Shown one piece after another: positions 13,301 to 24,200 of a stretch of DNA of 64,000 nucleotides. The DNA lies in assembly GCA_032622095.1 (NCBI GenBank), contig CP136069.1, positions 808,001-872,000 on the forward strand. Direction: 5' to 3'. The first letter of the stretch is position 1. Every line of letters starts with the position of its first letter. Source of the stretch: Siphonodentalium dalli (lineage: Eukaryota; Mollusca; Scaphopoda; Gadilida; Siphonodentaliidae). Made by a program: the position numbers and the translations under genes. A model generated the notes under the pieces. The model did no database searches, was not told the DNA's origin, and was given only the letters and a program-made list of their open reading frames with translations.

Positions 13301-13485
13301 CGGGTTCGAACCCCGGCATGGATGAAAATCGGGACCGGTTTTCAAGCTTGATTTGGTTTGGGGAACATCTCGATGTACCATTCCGATCGACACATGGCTA
13401 TTTCGATAAGAAATGAGAATTTGTTCACGCAAATATGAAGCAATGAACACTCATACTGAGTCCGTGCCTCCATAACTCTGACATA
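10281..13485 (-). mobile_element. tRNA-SINE-like tandem array bounded by a Helitron end
   Basis: Monomers of 423-424 bp repeat almost identically; tRNA-like heads start near 10450, 10874, 11297, 11720, 12394, 12817 and 13240. One unit is shortened to about 251 bp by a deletion at about 12040. Each head (read on +) has TAGCCGAGGTGG, like a pol III A box, and 62 nt later GGTTCGAACCC, a B box. Between them a GTCT..AGAC stem resembles the long variable arm of tRNA-Leu/Ser. Every monomer has a second B-box-like GGTTCGAACCC (first one about 10376). At 10281 the array begins with the reverse complement of the Helitron 3' terminus, so the array may be cargo of a minus-strand Helitron. Open frames of 65-119 codons here repeat with the monomer and are not genes. 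Confidence 0.75.
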
Positions 13486-14139
13486 TGTATATTATAACAG
13501 CAACATTTACATGAAGAATAACAGGCAAATTATAGAATAGACGATAATAGTAAGACATGTTGTAAGTTTGGCTACAAATATAAATAAGAAAGGGTACCAT
13601 TGAAATTATTCCAAATTAATCATCATGCAAGTGGCTGGAACATTAATATACCAAAACAATATTTTTGAAGGCGTTATGGTTTATTAACGGCCCGACAGGA
13701 ATGACTAACCCCCAACGAGGGCCTATTAGAGGCCCGAGACGAGGCCTGGAGGGCCGTTAATAAACCATGACGCCGCGCAAAATCATGTTATTACTATTAT
13801 TACAAGTAATTTACTTATTTAAGGCCAAAAGTTATACGGAAGCAATAATTTACCATTTTTGTTCCATTTCACAAACAATATATAAGAACGCCAAGGTGAC
13901 TGTTGCATGTCTGCACAGCTGTCGAACTGAACACATCGGGTGAACTAAGTCGCTTGCACCCCTCAGTCCAAGAAGCAAGCCTTCACTACAAACTGAGATT
14001 TCACAAATTACATGTATTCAGTTTATTGGGAACCTATTTTCTCATCTGCTTATTTCTGAAAAAAATATTTCTGACAACCATGGTGACTGCAGTCCTTCAA
14101 GTGATCAGAACAGTTTGGGCCATATACATTTATATATAA
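13486..14139 (-). repeat. Right arm of large inverted repeat
   Basis: Reverse complement of the left arm (7060-8220) without the left arm's extra 510 bp. Its outer end abuts an inverted Helitron at the same flank as on the left, so arm and Helitron were duplicated together. Confidence 0.85.
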
Positions 14140-14916
14140 CTAGCCGATGAGCCCGACATTGTCCGGGCTATTCAAAAACCAAATTTCAAGTCGATAGCTC
14201 TACCCAGCCCGACGTTGTCCGGGCTATTCAAAAACCAAATTTCAAGTCGATAGCTCTACCCGTTTCTGAGATCTGGTCTGCGCATGCGCGAAGCTGGCGT
14301 CGCACGGGCTCGGCGACCCGATAAAATTTGTATCCGGGGCAAGATACATTCACGTACCAAATTTCAAGTCGATAGCTCCACCCGTTTCCGAGATCTCGTC
14401 TGCGCATGCGCGAAGCTGGCGTCGCACGGACTTGGCGACCCGATAAAATTCATATCCGGGGCAAGATACATTCACATACCAAATTTCAAGTCGAAAGCTC
14501 CACCCGTTTCCGAGATCTCGTCTGCGCATGCGCGAAGTGGGCGTCGCACGGGCTCAGCGAGCCGATAAAATTTGTATCCGGGGCAAGATACATTCACATA
14601 GCAAATTTCAAGTCGATAGCTCCACCCGTTTCCGAGATCTCGTCTGCGCATGCGCGAAGCTGGCGTCGCACGGGCTCGGCGACCCGATACAATTTGTATC
14701 CAGGGCAAGATACATTCACATAGCAAATTTTGATAACTCCACCCGTTTCCGAGATCTCGTCTGCGCATGCTCTGCACGGGCTAGCCAATACGACAACGTC
14801 CACCGCCTGGTCAACTACACACACGTACCAAGTTTTGTCCAGATCCGTCGAGAATCGTAGATTTGTATAAATGACAGACATACAAACATACAGAGGTCTT
14901 CAAAATATATATGAGA
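14140..14916 (-). mobile_element. Helitron-like element, complete ends
   Basis: On the minus strand it starts TCTCATATATATTTTGAAG (5' end at 14916) after an A and ends CATCGGCTAG (14140) before a T. That is the canonical A^T Helitron insertion. The AGCCCG/CGGGCT hairpin lies just inside the 3' end. The interior is a 122-bp module repeated about five times. It has no coding capacity. Confidence 0.8.
14279..14657. promoter_or_regulatory. Four NRF-1-like palindromes in Helitron repeats
   Basis: TGCGCATGCGCG occurs near 14279, 14401, 14523 and 14645, spaced exactly one 122-bp module apart, with a degenerate fifth copy near 14762. The core matches the known NRF-1 consensus (YGCGCAYGCGCR). The cluster lies 0.5-0.9 kb upstream of the first coding exon. 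Regulatory use is inference only. Confidence 0.4.
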
Positions 14917-15149
14917 TAACACGAATATAGGACGCATATTCGAGGTGGAGTCCAAAACCATTTTCCCCAAACCGGATGCGGGCCCCGGGCGTTAATGAAA
15001 ATTTGATACCTGTGGATTTGTGGACCTGATGTCATCTGAAGCCTCTTTATGCTTCCATCTTATGAGGGTCTCTATGGGTGGACCTGATATCATTTGGAAC
15101 CTCTTTCTATTGAGCCTTGATACTATGTATAAATAATGTTTCTTTCAGA

Positions 15150-15284
15150 ATGTCCTGCGTATCACGACGATTCAGTGGTGCAGCTGCCCGAATAATGAAA
15201 GCCATAAGAATATCTCAGTTTGGAGGACCGGAAGTTCTCAAATTTGAAACTGATCTGGCGATTCCTTCCGTCAATGGAAATGAG
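15150..15284 (+). CDS. CRYZ: CRYZ coding exon 1
   Basis: Encodes residues 1-45, ending ..NGNE before the donor GTATAT. It contains the putative presequence and the first strand of the GroES-like domain. An acceptor-like pyrimidine tract and AG lie at 15139-15148. A second copy exists at 16477-16611. Confidence 0.9.
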
Positions 15285-18200
15285 GTATATAGATACTAGC
15301 AAGCCTGAATTTATTGTGTCTGGCATAGCGGACTAGCTTCACCAAATTCACCCTCTGGGGACCTTATTCTGCAAATGTCAGACACACTAAAATTACTATG
15401 CGAGACCTAGGATCAGGTTGAGGTTGGTAATGTTCACCCATCAGACTGATACGCTTCCTAACTCTCGGTGAAAGGGCTTCCTTTTTAAGGATGTCCCCGT
15501 AGCCGAGGTGGTTAGGTCGTGGATAAGATCATCACAGTCTGGGCTAGACGAGGTTGGTGCGGGTTCGAACCCCGGCATGGATGAAAATCGGGACCGGTTT
15601 TCAAGCTTGATTTGGTTTGGGGAACATCTCGATGTACCATTCCGATCGACACATGGCTATTTCGATAAGAAATGAGAATTTGTTCACGCAAATATGAAGC
15701 AATGAACACTCATACTGAGTCCGTGCCTCCATAACTCTGACATATGTATATTATAACAGCAACATTTACATGAAGAATAACAGGCAAATTATAGAATAGA
15801 CGATAATAGTAAGACATGTTGTAAGTTTGGCTACAAATATAAATAAGAAAGGGTACCATTGAAATTATTCCAAATTAATCATCATGCAAGTGGCTGGAAC
15901 ATTAATATACCAAAACAATATTTTTGAAGGCGTTATGGTTTATTAACGGCCCGACAGGAATGACTAACCCCCAACGAGGGCCTATTAGAGGCCCGAGACG
16001 AGGCCTGGAGGGCCGTTAATAAACCATGACGCCGCGCAAAATCATGTTATTACTATTATTACAAGTAATTTACTTATTTAAGGCCAAAAGTTATACGGAA
16101 GCAATAATTTACCAATACGACAACGTCCACCGCCTGGTCAACTACACACACGTACCAAGTTTTGTCCAGATCCGTCGAGAATCGTAGATTTGTATAAATG
16201 ACAGACATACAAACATACAGAGGTCTTCAAAATATATATGAGATAACACGAATATAGGACGCATATTCGAGGTGGAGTCCAAAACCATTTTCCCCAAACC
16301 GGATGCGGGCCCCGGGCGTTAATGAAAATTTGATACCTGTGGATTTGTGGACCTGATGTCATCTGAAGCCTCTTTATGCTTCCATCTTATGAGGGTCTCT
16401 ATGGGTGGACCTGATATCATTTGGAACCTCTTTCTATTGAGCCTTGATACTATGTATAAATAATGTTTCTTTCAGAATGTCCTGCGTATCACGACGATTC
16501 AGTGGTGCAGCTGCCCGAATAATGAAAGCCATAAGAATATCTCAGTTTGGAGGACCGGAAGTTCTCAAATTTGAAACTGATCTGGCGATTCCTTCCGTCA
16601 ATGGAAATGAGGTATATAGATACTAGCAAGCCTGAATTTATTGTGTCTGGCATAGCGGACTAGCTTCACCAAATTCACCCTCTGGGGACCTTATTCTGCA
16701 AATGTCAGACACACTAAAATTACTATGCGAGACCTAGGATCAGGTTGAGGTTGGTAATGTTCACCCATTAGTCACCTCGATTATGCAATTTATCTTCTGC
16801 AAATTAGGGGATATAGAAACTGAATAGAAGGGAAAAAGTAAACTGAAAACAATGTTAATTTAATACTATAGATACTTCCAGGAAGATGAAGCCTAAGCAG
16901 AATGACAGGGTAGCATCACTAAATTCACCCTCTGGGGACCTCATTCTGCAAATGTCAGACACACTAAAATGACTAAATTCAGACTTGGATACTAGTTTCC
17001 AATTGACAATACACTAGTTTTTTGCTTATAATAATTGACACAAACCATCCCTTGAAATTATCCATGGCAAAAACCAATGCCTGTAGAAAAAGCCACAGAA
17101 GGCAATAAACATGTAGGTTTTCATGAAATTCTAAAGCAATGCCATAGAATAAAAATGTCAATTTCAAGGGTTGCATAAACAAAGGACTACCGTACTGTCT
17201 TTAATAACCCATAGAGAGCCCCACATCGACTGGAGCAGACGACACTCTGCAGTGCATGCTTCCATCTGTGTGAGGCTCCCTGAAGGTGTAATATTACGAA
17301 TACAAAAGTTATCATCTGGAAGTGAGAAAATTGGTGTATCCTATTAAGATATAACCATATAATTCATGATCATGTTTTTCTGACTCAGCTGTCTTTTGAC
17401 TTTCCAATAATGTTGTTGCGAATGAACAGTTCAAAAACTGGCGCAGAATGTATATTATGGATCTCCATCTTCAAAAATTATTGTAATGTTGGAGAATCAC
17501 AGCAGAGAGAGTCACTAATAAGCTAAATTTTTTATTCTCACACAGAAACATAGTAAATATCATAATTCAAAGAGCCATAGTTACTCCAAGGATGCGTGGC
17601 AACAAATTAACCTTTTTATTATTTAATGGATTATCCCATGTATTGGCATGGTCTATTGTTCATTTGGAGGGGTGTTCAGCATAAATAAGTAGACAACAAA
17701 TAGACTAAAAGATAACACAGATTCAGAAGATTTTCAATTAATAGAGGGAAATGTTCAGATAATAAGTTCAATAATTGGCTTTCGTCATTTGTTGAACTTT
17801 TTATGTGAAGAGATTTCCTAAGGGATATTTACTCCTCAATGAGTATTTGTTCCCTGAAAATTAATTTCGGGGGACTATAAAAATCAGCACTGTTGTCTGT
17901 CCGTCCGTCCGATCCAGGTGTAAATGCAATAACTCAAACAAATATTAACCAATTTCGTTGCCACAATACCTTGGATGAGTTCGAAAACCAGTTTCGTCCG
18001 ATTTTTCTTATCTGAGTTATGCCCCTTAGTTTTCATGATTTCTTGCCATTTTTTTGTTGTAAGTACGATAACTCGAACAAATATTAACCGATTGCAATTA
18101 CTTTTGGTTTATGATTTGGTTGCCACAATATCTTGGACAAGTTCGAAAACCTGTTTCGTCCGATTTATCTTGCCTGAGTTATGCCCCTTAGTTTGACAAT

Positions 18201-21200
18201 TTTTGGCCATTTTTTTGTTGTAAGTTCCTAACACTGCCAATCTCGGTGTTAGCAACCTTGGAGTTATCTACCGTTTCGGGGGACACTGTGGTCGGCGACC
18301 TTTTATTAGTATAAAAAGGGTTAATGCTGGTATATCATCTACTGAAATGTTTAAAGTGGCAACATCTGGTGTAAATCCCGCAGGGAGCCCCACACAGATG
18401 GAAGCATGCACTGAATACTGTTGTCTGCTCGAGTCTACATGGGCTCTCTACAACTTTGCGTCTATCAAAGAACAAATTACCACCAAGCCTAGAAATAGTT
18501 TTCTGTCATTTACAGAATGAGGTTCCCATGAATGTAGGTGAATGTAGTGACGTTATCCCGCACGGTGGGCTAGCATCTCCAAATATTCTCCCTCTGGCGA
18601 TCTCATTCTGCTTAGGCCTTATCTTCTGGGAATTATCCATTATCTCAAATAAACATTGTTTTTAGTTACTTCTGTTTCAATAAATCCCTAATTTTCAGAA
18701 GATAAAATGCTTAATCCAAGTGACTACTGACTAGCTAGCCTGCCATGTGGGATTGCGTCACTAAATTCACCAACCTACATACCAGCCTTGATGTTGAATC
18801 TTGAATACCGGTTAAAAGTACTCAATCTGATTTAATGGTCCCCATAGCATCAGATTCCAACAACAACAACAACATTTTTTTAAATGCCGCTCCAGTTGTC
18901 AGAACCGATTAATTGCCCAAAAATAATGCTAATCAGTCAACTATAGTATAAAATTGCCCAAAAGCTGTTATTTATCAATATGTTATTTTTGTTCAACGAA
19001 AGTTTGCCGGTTTGTCAAATATCTGACACAATAATCCAATCGATTTTAGAGTTATCCATCTTCATCTGCAATTTGGTCCAAGACCGTCTTCTCGTCAATA
19101 TTTTACTGGGCCGCTAAACATTATTGGTGGTGAAAAATAGTAGATTTCAAAAACATTTTTGAACCTGAAGCCAAGGAAATGGTAATTTGGATTATGCATC
19201 TTTAACCACTAACTTCAAAATCCCTCGAATCCCACGTACCAGAAAAGTGGCATGGCATTCTCCCTTGTGAGTAATCAGGTTAAAGGTTATCTATTAAAGG
19301 AATATACTGTGTCTCTTGCTCAATGCTAATTACATATTTCGATGACAAAATAGTCCCAATTTCAAATTATCAATGTATACTTTAATAACTGAATGGGAGA
19401 AATATTTCAGGTGTTGGTTAAAGTGGCAGCATCTGGTGTAAACCCAGTCGACACGTACATCAGAACAGGAACATATGTGAGGAAGCCTCAACTACCATAC
19501 ATTCCAGGGTTAGATGCTGCTGGCACTGTACATCAAATCGGCCCAAATGTTACCAAATTCAAGGTAAATCAGCCCCAATATTACCAAATTCAATGTAAAT
19601 CGGCCCAAATGCTTAAACATTCATAGTAAATCAGCCCCAATATTACCAAATTAAAGGTAAATTGGTGCTAATGTTTCCAAATTCAAGGTAAATGAGCCCA
19701 AATAATACCAAATTCAAGGCAAATTGGCTCAAATGTTACCAAATTCAAGGTAAATTTGACCCAATATTATCAAATTCAAGGTGAATCTGCACAAATGTTA
19801 CAAAATTCAAGGTAAATCAGCCAAAATATTACCAATTCAAACTCCCATTCAATTACATGCAAAAAGTATAAGATAACTCATAGTCCGCAGTCGAAGTGTT
19901 GACCTTTCATGTTTCCGTGGTAACCGTGGGTGTTCTTAATGATATGGCAATCTTTCATGTTTCCGTGTTAACCGTGGGTGTTCTTAATGCTATGGCAATC
20001 TTTCATGTTTCCAGGAAGGTGACAGAGTTTATTTGTTCAAATCGAAATCTGGGTCGTATGCAGAATACTCTGTCGCTGATGAATGTGATATCGGTGTCCT
20101 ACCTGAAGGCGTTTCATTTGAACAGGGAGCTGGAATTGGCGTCCCGTATTACACGGCTGTTAGAGCTATGATCAACAGGTTAGCATCTTCATCTTAACCA
20201 TTTCTTTAATCCTTCCATGGCCATAGAGACCCCACATGGACTGGAGCAGACGGCACTCTGCAGTGCATGCTTCCATCAGTGTGAGGCTCCCTGTGGGTTA
20301 AACATTAAACTTTATATATCGCCTCGGTTATTATCCCTTTCATTAAAGATCCTGTGCCAGTGCATCCTCTTATATATGCAAGTCTCACATATATAAGAGA
20401 ATGCCATGGCTTACAAGGTCAAGGTAAATATTGTTAGTCCAATGTTTTCTGTTATATACAGTAATGCTCTAAGTAATCGACTCCTTAACCACAGCAGAAT
20501 TACGGGTAACTTTTCAGGATTTAGTCGGAAATATGGCTTGTTGCCATTCATCGGAAAGCTCTCAGTGAGAGCTTTCTGATGATTGCCAACAAGCCATTTT
20601 TCCGACTAAATCCTGAAAAGTTACCTATTATTTTGCTGTGGTTAAGGAGTCGATTACTTAGGGCATTACTGTGTATTTGGATCACGGTTTTATTGAGATA
20701 TCTTGGTTTATAACATTTCCATGACTGGAGCTTCCTGAGATTTTGTGAATACCCTGTGCCAATGCATTCTCTTATATAATTGAGTCTCTCATCTCCCATA
20801 GGGAGCCATGCATATATAAGAGCATACATTGGCCTAACAATATTTACCTTGACCTTGTAAGCCAGTGCATTCTCTCATATATGCAAGGCTTCCTATGGGA
20901 GACTCGCATATATGTTATAAGAAATCACTGGCACAGGATCTTTAATGCTGCACCAGCGCAGCTCCCAACATGAAAGGGTTACAAAGTAATTTATGCTACA
21001 GTAACGTATGCTACATCGACATATGTAGCACAAGCTAACACCTTTTACACATTTAGACTAAAATTTATTTTGATGATCGAAGATGGTTATCTATAACAAA
21101 TATCACTTGAACTCAATAAATTATTCAAAACATATGGTAATGTATGTTACAGGCTTAAAATGAACAATCACACTCAGCGACATTCAGATGTTCCAGTGCA

Positions 21201-24200
21201 TCCACGATTATGTATTTCGAGAAACTCGTATATCGTTCATATAAATACTTTTGAAATTTGGTAACGTATGTACACGGATCTGGTGACAGCTGCTTCTGGT
21301 GCTATATTTTTCTTGGTCGCAAATGTTCTTAATGATGTGCAATGAAGACACCAAACACTCTACAATCTGCAACTGGAAAACTGGCCTCGATCATTTGTTA
21401 TTTATACCCATTCTTCATAGAATATGGGCGCAGCAACAGTAACGTAGCTCCTGTCACAAATATTCTACAACCTGTTTACATGTGTAGTGTTCCAGGGTGC
21501 GGGGTCAGGTCTTCTCGTGTATGGCATTTTTCCACCTGCCATCTGCCATCGATATTCTAGACAAGAAGAAAACCACCTGCGATTGAACCTTAACCCTTTG
21601 AACCCTGACGTCCTGAATGTTAAATGGTCTACACCCGAGGCACCTGACGTTATATAGTATTTCCGACTACGTAACTCATGATGCTCTTAACTGGGATGTA
21701 TATACATGTATACAAGCTCAATCCTATAGCAATCTACTATGCTGACTGAACAATTGTTTGGTGAAATATTTCAAGGTATTTCATTGAGACAGTCTATTCC
21801 ACGTTCGATATACATGTAGCTATTGCGGCTCTCTTTGGTCGCGCTATATATTTATAAAAAAATTCTTATCCTCTCAAAATGCACCTCTGTGCATGCGTGA
21901 AGAAACAGCCCCCTGTCACCAAGTTGGCTGCTAAAATCGGAGGTATGAACATACGTGTGACTCATTCATGCAAAGTATAAGCATTATATTAATTAATTTG
22001 TGCTTTGATCGCAAAATTTCTAATGAAGTACTTCCCATTTTCCGACGATAAAAAGTTATTTTTTCTCAAAATAGGCATATGCGCATGCGCGAAGAAACAG
22101 ACCCTCTGTCATCAGTTTGTCTGTCAAAGTCACATTATTACTAGAGGACTGCCTGTTAAAAGTTTAAGAACAAATTTATTGGTTGTAACTATATTAAATC
22201 TCCGCTGTCACATCAGACGGTATCTTTAAACAAATTTGCTAGGGCCGACATGCAGTAATGCCCTAATTAATTGACTCCTTTACCACAGCAGAATTATTTG
22301 TAATTTTTCAGGATTTAGTCGGAAATATGGCTTGTTGCCATTCATTGGAAAGCTCTCACTGAGAGCTTTCCGATGAATGACAATAAGCCCAAATCCTGAA
22401 AAGTTGCCCATAATTCTGCTGTGGTTAAGGAGTCGATTAATTAGGGCATTATTGTATACCATTCATACAGTGTTGTAATTGAGTTTTTCAGAATATTTCC
22501 AACCAATGAATAGGATTCCTTCTGCATTTGTATTTTATGTTAATTTTATTTATATAACTGTTGTTTTATTTGTATTTTATGTTTATTTTATTTATATAAC
22601 TGTAGATTTCAAAAACATTTTTGAACCTGAAGCCAAGGAAATGGTAATTTGGATTATGCATCTTTAACCACTAACTTCAAAATCCCTCGAATCCCACGTA
22701 CCAGAAAAGTGGCATGGCATTCTCCCTTGTGAGTAATCAGGTTAAAGGTTATCTATTAAAGGAATATACTGTGTTTCTTGCTCAATGCTAATTACATATT
22801 TCGATGACAAAATAGTCCCAATTTCAAATTATCAATGTATACTTTAATAACTGAATGGGAGAAATATTTCAGGTGTTGGTTAAAGTGGCAGCATCTGGTG
22901 TAAACCCAGTCGACACATACATCAGAACAGGAACATATGTGAGGAAGCCTCAACTACCATACATTCCAGGGTTAGATGCTGCTGGCACTGTACATCAAAT
23001 CGGCCCCAATATTACCAAATTCAATGTAAATCGGCCCAAATGCTTAAACATTCATAGTAAATCAGCCCCATTTTCCGACGATAAAAAGTTATTTTTTCTC
23101 AAAATAGGCATATGCGCATGCGCGAAGAAACAGACCCTCTGTCATCAGTTTGTCTGTCAAAGTCACATTATTACTAGAGGACTGCCTGTTAAAAGTTTAA
23201 GAACAAATTTATTGGTTGTAACTATATTAAATCTCCGCTGTCACATCAGACGGTATCTTTAAACAAATTTGCTAGGGCCGACATGCAGTAATGCCCTAAT
23301 TAATTGACTCCTTTACCACAGCAGAATTATTTGTAATTTTTCAGGATTTAGTCGGAAATATGGCTTGTTGCCATTCATTGGAAAGCTCTCACTGAGAGCT
23401 TTCCGATGAATGACAATAAGCCCAAATCCTGAAAAGTTGCCCATAATTCTGCTGTGGTTAAGGAGTCGATTAATTAGGGCATTATTGTATACCATTCATA
23501 CAGTGTTGTAATTGAGTTTTTCAGAATATTTCCAACCAATGAATAGGATTCCTTCTGCATTTGTATTTTATGTTAATTTTATTTATATAACTGTTGTTTT
23601 ATTTGTATTTTATGTTTATTTTATTTATATAACTGTTGTTTTATTTGGCTTATTTCCAGGGGGTCACGCCACAAAGGTCTGACATTACAGCAAGATTTAG
23701 CCTTTAAAGTTTAACCCTTTCTTGATTAAATATGCATTGATGATTACATGCAGTTCCTTTAGGAATAATCAGATAACATGTCCAACAACTGCTCATTGGG
23801 TCTTTGTTATCTCAACATATCCCACATTATAAAGAAATGAGGTCCCCACTAAATTCACTCTCTGCTTAGACATCATCTTCTCTGGAAAGTTTGTTTATTA
23901 TCAAATTTCTGTAGAAACTTCTTCACATAGAATCTATTTCTTTTTTAGTTTAGTTTCTCTATATCCTCAAATTGGCAGACGACACATTGCATACTCGAGG
24001 TTCCTAATGGGTGTAAATCACAATATTCACCATTTGGGAAATTCAATCTGAGTCTTTGTCTACCATAGCAGATGAGGCCTTGCAGAATGAGGTCCCCAGA
24101 GGTTGCATTTGGTTATGCTAGCCTGCTATGTGAGCTAGTGCCACTAAATTCACACTCTGGGGACCTGCAAATGACAGACACACTAAACTGAAGCTTGATC

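Noticed and set aside
10392-13450. Repeated 65-119 codon open frames on the minus strand, looking like a multigene family
   Set aside because: They recur with the 423-bp monomer, cross the pol III box regions, and have no domain; they are products of the tandem array.
11000-13485. CRISPR array
   Set aside because: The repeats are over 400 bp, contiguous and without variable spacers, in eukaryotic-type DNA.
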